Origin: Clostridia bacterium | GTDB lineage: Bacteria > Bacillota > Clostridia > Christensenellales > Aristaeellaceae | DNA length: 64,000 nt | Reading direction: 5' to 3' | Assembly (NCBI GenBank): GCA_017428385.1 | Contig: JAFRQX010000027.1 | Coordinates: 23,341-87,340 of the forward strand | Shown here: positions 35,973 to 44,334 of the stretch, one piece after another | Layout of the letters: every line of letters starts with the position of its first letter | How positions within the stretch are numbered: the stretch's first letter is position 1 | Made by a program: the position numbers and the translations under genes | The notes under the pieces: model-generated | The model's database searches: none | What the model saw: only the letters and a program-made list of their open reading frames with translations | Told to the model about the DNA's origin: nothing

Positions 35973-37835
35973 TTATGCTTTCTGTTCTTCCGGCAGAACG
36001 TCGTCCAGCGTGATCTGCTGTGCATTGCCGGATCCTTCTTTCTGTTCCTTCAGTTTGTCGAATACCAGCTTGCGCGTCTGTTTCAGCACTGTTCTGTATG
36101 TTGCGTCACCGTTCTCATCCAGCGTTTCCAGGAACCTGTGTTCACGGGAAGCCAGTTCCGGATGGATTCGGACCAGTGTTGCCATACCGGTGTTGGAGCA
36201 AATACCGGCAATACGCTTGTATTCCGCCATCAGGTTGGAGAAATACGCGTCTGCCAGCAGTGAGCATTCTCCGGCACTCATCCGGTTGAAGTGATTCTGG
36301 GTCATTTCGTTGATCAGGTCATTGACCACATGCACCTTAGGTTCAATCTGAGAAGCCGCGTCCTCATTCCTCCCTGAGAAGGCCTCCTCTGCATCCTTCA
36401 GGATATCCTGTACCAGTTCCTGTAGGATCTTCAGTTCGCCGATGCATGTTTTGGAGAATGCTGTGTTGTTTTCAGACAGCTTTGCCGCAATATCGGCAAT
36501 CTTGACAGCCTGGTCTCCAAGGCGTTCAAACTCTGTTGATTCTTTGTAATATTGATTCAGCATTACAGAATTCTGTTCATTCTGCAGGTGCGGAAGCAGT
36601 TCCACCAGGTAGCGGCTCAGATGGTCCGTCAGCTTATCCAGTTCCCATTCTTCTGCGTTAATAGTGTCGTACCGTTCCTTGGAATAGCTTTCGATCTGCT
36701 GCTGCGCCCTGTCCAGGTTAGTCCTGGCAATGCTGAACATGGTCTGCAGCGCCTCGTAGCAGCTGTTCAGTGCCAGTGCCGGCGTATTGAAGAACACCGG
36801 CCGCAAGCCTTCGATAATCGCGCTGTATTTGCTCTTTTCCGTCTTTTTCTTCGGTACAATCCTGTCGCTCAGCCGCTCATACAATCCAATTGTCGGGAGC
36901 AGGCAAACCGCGCAGACCAGGTTAAAGATCGAGTTGGTGTTTGCGATGATACCGGAGTTCACGGTAGCATCCCACAGGTTGTCCAGCAGTCCTGTCTGGT
37001 GAATGATTGCAATCGCTATCAATACCAGTGCGGACTTTCCCAGATTGTACAGAATGTTGACAATACCGACGCGCCTGGATTCCCGGTTAGCGCCGATATA
37101 GCAGACAATGGCTGTAGTTACGCAGTCGCCAAGGTAAACGCCGACGATAATGGGATAGATTGCCTTGAAGGTCAGCAGTCCGCTGGCGGAGAATGCCTGC
37201 AGAATACCGATGGTTGCCGAGGAACTCTGCAGCATGAAGGCCACACCCGCACCGGTCAGATATCCCAGGAACGGGTTCTCTCCCAGTCCGGCAAACAGGC
37301 CTTCCACCATGCCGGACTTCTGCAGCACGTTCACCGCGCTGGTCATGTTCAGCAATCCGGAAAACAGGATACCAAAGCCGATAGCAATATTGCCGATGGA
37401 ACGGGAATTCCGGAAAACACCGGTCATAATCAGGAGGATACCAATAATAAGAGCAATAGGAGCAAGCGTGGACGGCTGGAAGAACCGCAGGAAGGAAGTA
37501 TCTCCGGAGGTATTCAGGTCCAGCAGGCGGATAATCTGGCCGGTAACGGTAGTACCGACGTTCGCACCGATAATAATACCCAGGGACTGGTGCAGCGTCA
37601 GGATCCCCGCGCCAACCAGACCGGATGTAATGACGATGGTTGCTGTGGAAGACTGGATCAGCGCTGTCACCGCGATACCCAGCACAAAGGCCGTAAGAGG
37701 ATTGTCCGTCACCTTTTCCATGACGTTTTTCAGTGTTCCGGAGGAGTTTTCCTTCAGTGAATCACCCATCAGGCGCATTCCGTAAAGGAACATCGCCAGA
37801 CCGCCAAGAAGGGACAGGATATCAAAAAAGTTCAT
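35973..37835 (-). CDS. Na+/phosphate cotransporter family protein with PhoU-like domain
   Basis: The 620-residue protein has two inverted Na/Pi cotransporter repeats marked by TALIQSSTATIVI and FMLQSSSATIGIL, with the QSS motifs that coordinate substrate and sodium. About nine membrane segments run to residue 320. A cytoplasmic PhoU-like helical domain follows (about 350-590, with repeated EFERLGDQAVKIADIA patterns). It imports phosphate or a related anion. No pho-box was recognised upstream. Confidence 0.92.
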   Translation of the reverse strand: MNFFDILSLLGGLAMFLYGMRLMGDSLKENSSGTLKNVMEKVTDNPLTAFVLGIAVTALIQSSTATIVITSGLVGAGILTLHQSLGIIIGANVGTTVTGQIIRLLDLNTSGDTSFLRFFQPSTLAPIALIIGILLIMTGVFRNSRSIGNIAIGFGILFSGLLNMTSAVNVLQKSGMVEGLFAGLGENPFLGYLTGAGVAFMLQSSSATIGILQAFSASGLLTFKAIYPIIVGVYLGDCVTTAIVCYIGANRESRRVGIVNILYNLGKSALVLIAIAIIHQTGLLDNLWDATVNSGIIANTNSIFNLVCAVCLLPTIGLYERLSDRIVPKKKTEKSKYSAIIEGLRPVFFNTPALALNSCYEALQTMFSIARTNLDRAQQQIESYSKERYDTINAEEWELDKLTDHLSRYLVELLPHLQNEQNSVMLNQYYKESTEFERLGDQAVKIADIAAKLSENNTAFSKTCIGELKILQELVQDILKDAEEAFSGRNEDAASQIEPKVHVVNDLINEMTQNHFNRMSAGECSLLADAYFSNLMAEYKRIAGICSNTGMATLVRIHPELASREHRFLETLDENGDATYRTVLKQTRKLVFDKLKEQKEGSGNAQQITLDDVLPEEQKA

Positions 37836-38028
37836 TTCGCTCGTCTCTTTCGCCTGATCGAAAAGTGGTTTGTCGGATATTAACCGAAATCGCTCCTATC
37901 ATACCAAAATCAAATTCAGTCGTAAAGATAAATACAATTCTTAAGCAACAGAACAGTAAAAAACATAAAAGGCTATGCTGATTCCAGCACCGCCTTTTAC
38001 AAAATACTTAAGTATAATTCATATGCGG

Positions 38029-38117
38029 TTATGAACCGCATATTTCATGTCGCGTAAGCGACATTTCACAAAGCCGCTTTGCAGCTTTATTTCACATTGA
38101 CGAAGTCAATATTTCAT
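38029..38117. repeat. Array 5 of short hairpins with ATTTCAY spacers (4 units)
   Basis: Units are ATGCGGTT-ATG-AACCGCAT, GTCGC-GTAA-GCGAC, AAAGC..GCTTT and ATTGAC-GAA-GTCAAT. The last ATTTCAT spacer contains the TGA stop codon of the His-rich gene, so the array overlaps coding sequence by 4 nt. Confidence 0.85.
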
Positions 38118-38617
38118 TCATGATCATGTTCATGATCTTCATGGTCATGATCGTGATCATGTTCTTCATGCTCGTGTTCTTCTCCGTCGTCAATCACAAC
38201 TTTACCTTTGCCTTCACCTTCGCTGTATTCCATCAGCAGCTTATATTCACCCGCTTCGATTCCCGGGCCCTTTTCCTTTCCTGCCTCCATTTGTTCGTTC
38301 CAGATCGTTTTTCCGTCTTTGGACAGGGTCATGAAGCACGGATTGTCGCTCTCCATGCTTTCCACAATAATCTTGGTTTTCTCAGTAACGATGATATCAA
38401 TCTCGTGTTCTCCCCCATGGGGCAGTTCATATGTAAACGAGCATTCTGTCACATATTCGTGTTCTTCATCCGTGATGGCCTGCTCTATATCGATCCTGCC
38501 GGGAGTATGATCATGGTCATGTTCATGATCATGTTCAGTATAAGCAAAAACAACATACAACAGCGACACAATAATGACCGCTACAACCGCGAAAAGGATA
38601 ATTCTTTTTTCTTTCAT
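38114..38617 (-). CDS. Membrane-anchored histidine-rich metal-binding protein
   Basis: The 167-residue protein has one N-terminal TM helix (about 5-24), immediately followed by a His/Asp cluster (HDHEHDHDH), a beta-rich domain of about 90 residues (YVTECSFTYELPHGGEHEI.. GEYKLLMEYSEGEG), and a C-terminal tail of roughly 25 residues that is nearly all His, Asp and Glu. Such clusters bind zinc, nickel or cobalt at the outer membrane face. No metal transporter gene is adjacent. The beta domain is not recognised. Confidence 0.8.
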   Translation of the reverse strand: MKEKRIILFAVVAVIIVSLLYVVFAYTEHDHEHDHDHTPGRIDIEQAITDEEHEYVTECSFTYELPHGGEHEIDIIVTEKTKIIVESMESDNPCFMTLSKDGKTIWNEQMEAGKEKGPGIEAGEYKLLMEYSEGEGKGKVVIDDGEEHEHEEHDHDHDHEDHEHDHE

Positions 38618-38777
38618 ACCTATGGCTCCTTTATGCGCATATTATTATGAATACCATACGCACCAGAGCCCTTCATTACAACAGAACCTGCACAACTGGT
38701 TCATTAAACTGCACAATTGGCAAAAAACAAGACAAAGGGCTGATCCCTTTGTCTTGCTCTGCGTTTTCTTCTTCAGA

Positions 38778-39815
38778 TCAGAAGCACTTTTGCTTGCGTT
38801 CCTTCCGGCACTGTTCAATACTGCCGCACCGGTAGCACAGCTCATTGTCGCATACTCCGTCATTCCGGAAGCAGGACAGGATATTGTTCACGGTGGTCTC
38901 CGCGATGTTGTTCAGCGCTTCCTCCGTCAGGAATGCCTGGTGCGAAGTCACAATCACGTTCGGCATGGAAATCAGCCGGGACAACAGTTCATCGTCCATG
39001 ATGTGCCCGGACCGGTCCTCAAAGAACACGTCCGCCTCTTCCTCATATACGTCCAGGCATGCCGCGCCGATCTTTCTGGCCTTGATACCTTCCAGCAATG
39101 CTTCCGCGTCGATCAGGCCGCCCCGGGATGTGTTGACCAGCACCACACCCTTCTTCATCTTTTCAATGGCCGCCGCGTTGATCATATGCCGGGTTTCATC
39201 AGTCAGCGGACAGTGCAGGGAAATGATGTCGCTCTTCTCCAGCAGTTCATCCAGCGATACATACTCAATCCCGCTGTCTTTGGCCGGGAACAGGTCATAG
39301 GCAATCACCTTCATGCCGAATCCCCGACAGATATCGATAAAGATCCGTCCGATCTTTCCGGTGCCTACCACGCCCACGGTCTTCCCGTGGAAGTCAAACC
39401 CGGTCAGCCCGTTCAGGGAGAAGTTGAATTCCCTGGTCCGGTTATAAGCCTTATGGATCCGGCGTACTGAGGTCAGCAGCAGCGCGATGGCGTGTTCTGC
39501 CACAGCATAGGGGGAATAAGCCGGCACATGTACCACATGGGTTTTCCCGAAAGCATGCCGGATATCCACATTGTTATATCCCGCCGACCGAAGGGCGACA
39601 ATCTTCACACCGTACTCATACAGTTTATCAATCACTTCGGCATTCACTGTGTCATTCACAAAAACACAGACCGCGTCACAGCCCCTGGCCAGGTCCACAG
39701 TGTCCTCATTCAGCTTGGTCTCCAGAAACCGGAACTGCATCTCCTGCTGTCCGCCGTAATACTCAAACGAAGGCCTGTCATATGCCTTGGCGTCATAAAA
39801 AGCGACCTTGATCAT
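38778..39815 (-). CDS. ldhA: D-isomer 2-hydroxyacid dehydrogenase, probably D-lactate dehydrogenase
   Basis: The 345-residue enzyme has the substrate domain, VGVVGTGKIGRIF (NAD-binding Gly loop), LRSAGYNNVD, VLVNTSRGGLIDAEAL (catalytic Arg), DVYEEEADVFFED (Glu) and TSHQAFLTEEAL (catalytic His). EEADVFFED is characteristic of LdhA-type fermentative D-LDH. It reduces pyruvate to D-lactate with NADH. A Cys-rich C-terminal tail (CDNELCYRCGSIEQC) is present. GGAGGAG precedes the start. It diverges from the agr-like operon. Confidence 0.93.
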   Translation of the reverse strand: MIKVAFYDAKAYDRPSFEYYGGQQEMQFRFLETKLNEDTVDLARGCDAVCVFVNDTVNAEVIDKLYEYGVKIVALRSAGYNNVDIRHAFGKTHVVHVPAYSPYAVAEHAIALLLTSVRRIHKAYNRTREFNFSLNGLTGFDFHGKTVGVVGTGKIGRIFIDICRGFGMKVIAYDLFPAKDSGIEYVSLDELLEKSDIISLHCPLTDETRHMINAAAIEKMKKGVVLVNTSRGGLIDAEALLEGIKARKIGAACLDVYEEEADVFFEDRSGHIMDDELLSRLISMPNVIVTSHQAFLTEEALNNIAETTVNNILSCFRNDGVCDNELCYRCGSIEQCRKERKQKCF

Positions 39816-39977
39816 CTTTCTCCTCCTTCTCCCGCATCCCGGGTCAGTTTGTTCCCTGGATATGATTATACCACAATGTGTTTTTCTTCTGTTGATTATC
39901 TTTCCACAGGACGGCCTTCCGTATTCTTTCTCAAGCGCTTACTATTCAATGCTTGCATCCGTCTCAGGGCTGTTTTG

Positions 39978-40041
39978 TTTGTAAAGTATACAAGATAAAA
40001 TCAGTACGGACGTTTATGATTTTTGTAAAATATGATATACT
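39978..40041 (+). promoter_or_regulatory. Putative activator-dependent promoter of the agr-like operon
   Basis: TTTGTAAAnTAT occurs twice (39978-39989 and 40022-40033), 44 bp apart, about four helical turns. TATACT (40036-40041) is a good -10, but the -35 position reads TTTATG, as expected if the LytTR regulator activates it. Binding is inferred. Confidence 0.5.
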
Positions 40042-40103
40042 TGTTGCAGAGACCAGCGGTCTTCGGACGAGGCAAAACATACGGACAGGGGTGTGATGAC
40101 TCT

Positions 40104-40811
40104 ATGAATATAGCCGTTTGTGATGATCTTCCCGAATACCGGGAGAAACTGAAGGAACTGTTAACCCCCTACATTGCTTCCAACAATCTGGATATTGCGG
40201 AATTCAGCCGCGGTGAAGATCTTCTTGCCTCCTGCGAGGAAGGCAAGTCCTGGGATATTGTCTTTCTGGACATTGAGATGGACGGGCTCTCTGGCATTGA
40301 AACCGGCAAGCGGCTCCGGAAGCTCCAGCGGGATATGATCGTCATCTTTGTTACCAGCCATGTCAGCTATGTCTCGGACGCGTTCCGCCAGGATGCGTTC
40401 CAGTTTCTCCTCAAACCTGTCCAGGAAGAAGATTTCCGGAAGGATTTCGAACGTGCTCTCCGTGTATGGAAAAACCGCCGTCGTCGATATCTGATCAAAT
40501 GGCGCAACACCAGCAATATGCTGGAATACCGCAGCATCCTCTACCTCGAAGCTTACCACCGTCATGTTTTTGTCCATACCTCAGACGAGGATTACGAGTG
40601 TGTGGGCAAGCTCCAGGAAGAATATGCCAAGCTCAGGCCCTTTGGCTTTGCCCAGTGCCACCAGGGATTCATCGTCAACATGAGCCGGGTTGTCAGCATC
40701 ACCAAATCATCAGTGAAACTGGATAATGGGACGGAAGTTCCGGTCAGTCGGCGGCATTATACCAACCTGATGAGCGATTTCAATCTGTATATGGCGGGGA
40801 AACTGATATGA
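40104..40811 (+). CDS. LytTR-family response regulator (AgrA-like)
   Basis: The 235-residue protein has a receiver domain (MNIAVCDDLPEYREKL, phosphoacceptor Asp in IVFLDIEMDGL, LLKPVQEEDF) and a C-terminal LytTR DNA-binding domain (about 130-235: ILYLEAYHRHVFVHT, FGFAQCHQGFIVNMSRV). This is the AgrA/ComE architecture. The ATG at 40104 is preferred to the longer frame because it follows AGGGGTG and begins exactly at the receiver. The stop overlaps the kinase ATG. It should respond to the peptide encoded by the AgrD-like gene. Confidence 0.93.
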   Translation: MNIAVCDDLPEYREKLKELLTPYIASNNLDIAEFSRGEDLLASCEEGKSWDIVFLDIEMDGLSGIETGKRLRKLQRDMIVIFVTSHVSYVSDAFRQDAFQFLLKPVQEEDFRKDFERALRVWKNRRRRYLIKWRNTSNMLEYRSILYLEAYHRHVFVHTSDEDYECVGKLQEEYAKLRPFGFAQCHQGFIVNMSRVVSITKSSVKLDNGTEVPVSRRHYTNLMSDFNLYMAGKLI

Positions 40812-42106
40812 GCTGGATGTTTTATGTTGTTGATCTTATTGGAAACATCATGGAAGAACTGCTGGCGATTTCCTTTATCCGCTCTGTTTCCAGCAACAGG
40901 TTGAAATCCCGACATGGTGTGATCATGGTATGTGTGATCTTTACCATCATCCGGATGATACTGTATTTCACGTTCCAGAATTCCCTTGTGACTATAGCTT
41001 CCGCAATAATTACAATTGCCGCCATTTCGCTCATGTATGACATGTCCAGAATAAAGCGGATTGTTTTCGTTCCCATCATCTATATTTTAATCATGTTTAC
41101 TGAAGCAATGGTTGGCGGAATGCTTTCCGTCATAACAGGCATCCCTGTAGAAGAAGGACGCAAGCTCATCCTGTTCTACACAGCCGGGGTCCTGATCTCC
41201 AAAATGGTACTAATCTCCATCTTCAAAGTCATCCAGTTCATCGTACCGTCCTTCGGCGAACGGATTTCCGGCTATCTCATGGTTCCCCTGCTCATGCTGC
41301 CAGTTGCATCCTTTATGCTGATCTATATTCTGGGTGAATTCAATCTTCTGGAAGGTCCCTCTCCCCGGGCATTGATGGCTTCCTGCGCCATGATCCTGCT
41401 GGCCTTTTCCAATGTCGGCCTGTTCTTCCTTCTGGAATACCAGCAAAGGGAGGAAAAGGAAAAGAACCGCATGCAGCTCATGCAGAAGCAGACCGAAGGA
41501 CAGATTGCCTTTTACCGGGAGCTGGCGGAGCGGCAGAAGATCAGCAACAAAACCATGCATGATCTGAAAAATCAGATGTTCGCCCTGTCCGAGGCCATGA
41601 AAACGGACTCGGATAAGACTCGTGAAATCATGGAGAACATCTCCGGTAAAATCTTTGCTGCCTCCCCTATGACCGTTACCGGCATCGATGCAGTGGACTC
41701 CCTCATTTTCACAAAGCAACAGCAGATGGATCTTCATGGCATCCGGTATGAACAGTCTGTACACATTTCACCCGGAACCTCCTTTGATCCTCTGGATCTG
41801 TGCGTGCTGCTCGGCAATCTGCTGGACAATGCAATTGAGGCCAATGAAAAAGTGGATCCCGACAAACGCTTCGTCTCCCTGACCATAACACAGCAGGAAA
41901 TGTGGCTCAGCATCACCATCACAAACGCGGCAGTGGAAACCGTCAAGCTTGACGGCAAAACAATTCACACCACCAAAGCTCAGAAGGAACTGCACGGTTT
42001 CGGCCTGAGCAGCGTGAACGAAATAGCTGCCAAATACCAGGGTAATTGCACCTTCCGTTCCACCGATCATGACTTCACCGCTTATCTGATTCTTCAGGAT
42101 GCATGA
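40808..42106 (+). CDS. GHKL sensor histidine kinase (AgrC-like)
   Basis: The 432-residue kinase has about six TM helices (1-205), then a dimerisation helix with His251 in KTMHDLKNQMF and a GHKL ATPase (about 320-432). The ATPase shows LLGNLLDNAIEANEK (N box) and HGFGLSSVNEIA (G box). The polytopic sensor is the type that binds extracellular cyclic peptides. It overlaps the LytTR regulator gene by ATGA and is followed after 92 bp by AgrB and the autoinducer gene, so it is the natural receptor for that signal. Confidence 0.93.
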   Translation: MSWMFYVVDLIGNIMEELLAISFIRSVSSNRLKSRHGVIMVCVIFTIIRMILYFTFQNSLVTIASAIITIAAISLMYDMSRIKRIVFVPIIYILIMFTEAMVGGMLSVITGIPVEEGRKLILFYTAGVLISKMVLISIFKVIQFIVPSFGERISGYLMVPLLMLPVASFMLIYILGEFNLLEGPSPRALMASCAMILLAFSNVGLFFLLEYQQREEKEKNRMQLMQKQTEGQIAFYRELAERQKISNKTMHDLKNQMFALSEAMKTDSDKTREIMENISGKIFAASPMTVTGIDAVDSLIFTKQQQMDLHGIRYEQSVHISPGTSFDPLDLCVLLGNLLDNAIEANEKVDPDKRFVSLTITQQEMWLSITITNAAVETVKLDGKTIHTTKAQKELHGFGLSSVNEIAAKYQGNCTFRSTDHDFTAYLILQDA

Positions 42107-42198
42107 CCGTACCATAATTGCAGATTAAGCGACCACTTTTGCATAAATAATTGAATTAAAAACCTTAAGATGATATCTCTGTTTGCAGGTGATGAAAA

Positions 42199-42795
42199 AT
42201 GTTGGCGTCTCAGGCAAAGAGGATATCATCCTTTTGTATCTCCAATGGGATTATCAGTGAACCGGACCGGAAGAAGTATGACTATTGCTATGAGATCCTG
42301 CTTGCCACGACGCTGAATATTGCTGCCGTCGTACTCATTGGCCTGGTGACCGGTTTCCTGGCACAGACGATTTGTTTCATGCTGGTTTTTGCCTTGCTGA
42401 AAAACACAGTCGGCGGCTATCATGCGGACAGCCACCTGGGTTGCTTTGCGGGCACGGTCGGCACTTTTCTTTTATACAGGCTCATAGCCGCGTTGATCCC
42501 TGCAAGCGTGCTGCCCGCAGTGGCTGCTGTGTTCGCTGTATTCGCCGGGATTACGGTTTTCCTGCTTGCACCCGTAGGCACGGAGAATAAGCCCCTTAGC
42601 CGGAGGCAGAAAAGCCAGCTGAAAGAAGACAGTCGCCTGCTTATTCTGTTCCTTTGTATCGTTGTCCTATTCCTGCTGCTGCAGGATATCAGCCCCCAGT
42701 GGGCTTTCTCCGTCAGCAGTGCCATCACTGCGGTTTCAGCTTCCCTGATTGCGGGCAAAATCAAGCTTGCTAAAGCAGAAACAGCAGAATCCTGA
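42199..42795 (+). CDS. agrB: AgrB-type autoinducer-processing membrane peptidase
   Basis: The 198-residue protein has about five to six TM helices and the AgrB signature KNTVGGYHADSHLGC, with catalytic His75 and Cys82, a spacing of seven as in known AgrB. PVGTENKPLS is the other conserved AgrB segment. It should cleave the C-terminal tail of the AgrD-like precursor and cyclise it as a thiolactone during export. AGGTGA precedes the ATG. The 49-residue precursor gene follows 54 bp later. Confidence 0.94.
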   Translation: MLASQAKRISSFCISNGIISEPDRKKYDYCYEILLATTLNIAAVVLIGLVTGFLAQTICFMLVFALLKNTVGGYHADSHLGCFAGTVGTFLLYRLIAALIPASVLPAVAAVFAVFAGITVFLLAPVGTENKPLSRRQKSQLKEDSRLLILFLCIVVLFLLLQDISPQWAFSVSSAITAVSASLIAGKIKLAKAETAES

Positions 42796-42849
42796 TTCGT
42801 CTGTTGCGGAACGCAGGTTCCGTACAATAAAAAAAGGAGGAGATCCCAA

Positions 42850-42999
42850 ATGAAGAAGAAACTGACTGCTATCCTGGTGTATCTGGCCGGTGCGGCCTCC
42901 GTGTTTGCACTTGTGCTCGGACGCGTTTCCGCGGCCCGTGCCTGTGCCTACTATTTCTATCAGCCGAAGGTTCCGGACTGCATGAAAGAAAAGGATTAA
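42850..42999 (+). CDS. agrD: AgrD-like cyclic-lactone autoinducer precursor
   Basis: A 49-residue peptide, MKKKLTAILVYLAGAASV at the start, has an amphipathic/hydrophobic leader, a core RACAYYF and the tail YQPKVPDCMKEKD. This matches AgrD-type precursors: leader, Cys-led ring, then a Q/E-P-x-x-P acidic recognition tail. Cys32 to Phe36 (C-A-Y-Y-F) would form a five-residue thiolactone, cleaved after Phe36 by the AgrB encoded just upstream. AAAAAAGGAGG precedes the ATG. A second Cys (Cys44) in the removed tail is unusual. It is followed 13 bp later by the Cys/His-rich genes. Confidence 0.9.
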   Translation: MKKKLTAILVYLAGAASVFALVLGRVSAARACAYYFYQPKVPDCMKEKD

Positions 43000-43012
43000 G
43001 AGGACAACTACT

Positions 43013-43297
43013 ATGAAAAAAACGATTTCTATAGTTCTGGTTGTCGTCCTGCTTTTGACAATCGCTGCCACCTGTCTGGCAGCCGCACATGAGCATAGTT
43101 TCACAATCCTGACCAGCACCCAGGTCAGTAACGCCTGGAAAGGTGCGACTCGTGTTGCAGGTTGCCATAATTGTACTTATGCTCATACCCATTACACAGC
43201 CCTTGTTACAAAAACATATAAATGTGCCTGTGGTCAGGCAACAATGACTGAATGGTATGAAGACTCAGTCAATAAGTACTGCCCCTATTCTCATTAA
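43013..43297 (+). CDS. Small secreted Cys/His-rich protein, paralogue 1
   Basis: The 94-residue protein has a signal peptide (MKKTISIVLVVVLLLTIAATCLAAA) and a mature part of about 69 residues with five Cys: AGCHNC, YKCACG and a last YCPYSH, plus HEHSF and AHTHY. It is the most divergent of the four tandem paralogues: the mature N-terminus has HEH where the others have C-x-H. Spacing of the Cys/His residues suggests a zinc-ribbon-like or disulfide knot. No known family recognised. It is 13 bp after agrD, in one operon. Confidence 0.8.
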   Translation: MKKTISIVLVVVLLLTIAATCLAAAHEHSFTILTSTQVSNAWKGATRVAGCHNCTYAHTHYTALVTKTYKCACGQATMTEWYEDSVNKYCPYSH

Positions 43298-43344
43298 CTT
43301 CGGGACTTATTCAATCAAAATAAATAAAAAAGGAGGAAGAAACA

Positions 43345-43629
43345 ATGAAGAAGTCCATCGCTCTGGTTCTCGTTGCCATCATGATCCTGTCCATCGCAGC
43401 AGTCGCTTTCGCGGCCTGCAACCACAGCTGGTACACAGTAAGTGTTAGCAAAAGGCTTATCAGCAAGACCACTGTCGCGTATCAGCATGGATGTATCCAC
43501 CTGTCCAATCCTCATACTCATACAAGATATAAATATGAGGTTACACAGCGTTTTGTATGCAGCAAGGGCTGCGGCAAAACTTATGTGGACACCTATACCG
43601 TCACTGAAGAGAAGTGCCCTAAGCACTAA
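43345..43629 (+). CDS. Small secreted Cys/His-rich protein, paralogue 2
   Basis: This 94-residue paralogue has a signal peptide ending AAVAFA and a mature part starting ACNHSWYTVS. It contains YQHGCIHLSNPHTH, VCSKGCGKTY and EEKCPKH: five Cys and several His. YQHGCIHLSNPHTH is identical in paralogue 4, showing recent duplication or strong selection. GGAGGAAGAAAC precedes the ATG. Family unknown. The conserved Cys/His set suggests a metal site outside the cell. Confidence 0.82.
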   Translation: MKKSIALVLVAIMILSIAAVAFAACNHSWYTVSVSKRLISKTTVAYQHGCIHLSNPHTHTRYKYEVTQRFVCSKGCGKTYVDTYTVTEEKCPKH

Positions 43630-43642
43630 TCTGGTAGATTAT

Positions 43643-43684
43643 GTTTCCATCACAGCTGTGGCTGCTTGCAACCACAGCTGTTAG
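43643..43684 (+). pseudogene. Relict of a further Cys/His-rich paralogue
   Basis: Codons from 43643 read VSITAVAACNHSC and then a stop. This matches the signal-peptide end and mature N-terminus of the family (VSVIATAVAACSHTW in paralogue 4). The preceding leader and everything after C-x-H-S are missing. It is a remnant of a deleted copy, not a gene. Confidence 0.6.
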
Positions 43685-43719
43685 TATAACCAATCAATTC
43701 ACTCAGGAGGGATAAGTAT

Positions 43720-44004
43720 ATGAAAAAGCCTCTTGCTTTAATCCTGGCAGTTGTCCTTCTTGTTTCTGTCATAGGCACAGTTATCGCCGATTGCAAACAC
43801 AGTTGGTTCACTGTTTCCACAAATAGCAACATCACAAATTGTAATATCGTTTTTGAGACGTATAATTGTCCCTACTGTGTAATTCCTCATAAACACATTC
43901 GGTATCAGAAGGTAACGACAACGCGAACAACTTTATGTACCCTTTGTCATGAAGTCAAAACCACAACCTCTACCACTTACAAAGAACGTTGCACTATACG
44001 TTAA
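43720..44004 (+). CDS. Small secreted Cys/His-rich protein, paralogue 3
   Basis: The 94-residue paralogue has a signal peptide ending GTVIA and a mature part starting DCKHSWFTVS. It has seven Cys in two CxxC pairs (YNCPYC, LCTLC) plus NCN and RCTIR, and PHKH in place of PHTH. The C-terminal CPKH of paralogues 2 and 4 is changed to CTIR. CAGGAGGG precedes the ATG. It is closest to the zinc-ribbon pattern, but no family can be named. Confidence 0.82.
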   Translation: MKKPLALILAVVLLVSVIGTVIADCKHSWFTVSTNSNITNCNIVFETYNCPYCVIPHKHIRYQKVTTTRTTLCTLCHEVKTTTSTTYKERCTIR

Positions 44005-44021
44005 TACAGGAGGTATGTTCA

Positions 44022-44312
44022 ATGAAAAAGTCCATTGCGATGCTTCTTGCTGTTATTCTTCTTGTCTCTGTCATCGCAACCGCTGTTGCCGCCTGCAGCC
44101 ACACCTGGAAAGTTTTATATTCAGAACGAAAAAATGTAACAAAAACCGAAACCATCGCCTATCAGCACGGATGCATTCACTTGTCTAATCCGCACACACA
44201 TAAAAGGACATACCATACAGCTATAATCACAACTTATTATTGTCCTAAGTGTGGTAAGAGGACGACTGGTACCACATATACCAATTATACAGAGGAGTGC
44301 CCCAAGCATTAA
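44022..44312 (+). CDS. Small secreted Cys/His-rich protein, paralogue 4
   Basis: The 96-residue paralogue has a signal peptide ending TAVA and a mature part starting ACSHTWKVLY. It has YQHGCIHLSNPHTH, YYCPKCGKRT (CxxCG) and EECPKH. The start at 44022 is chosen because CAGGAGG precedes it; an upstream in-frame start overlaps paralogue 3. It is the last gene of the operon, 23 bp before the terminator hairpin. Same unrecognised family. Confidence 0.82.
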   Translation: MKKSIAMLLAVILLVSVIATAVAACSHTWKVLYSERKNVTKTETIAYQHGCIHLSNPHTHKRTYHTAIITTYYCPKCGKRTTGTTYTNYTEECPKH

Positions 44313-44334
44313 CTGTCACAAGCTTTATACTATA

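Noticed and set aside
43013..44312. The Cys-rich peptides as lanthipeptide or sactipeptide precursors
   Set aside because: They have ordinary Sec signal peptides, and no LanM, radical-SAM or peptidase-transporter genes lie nearby.
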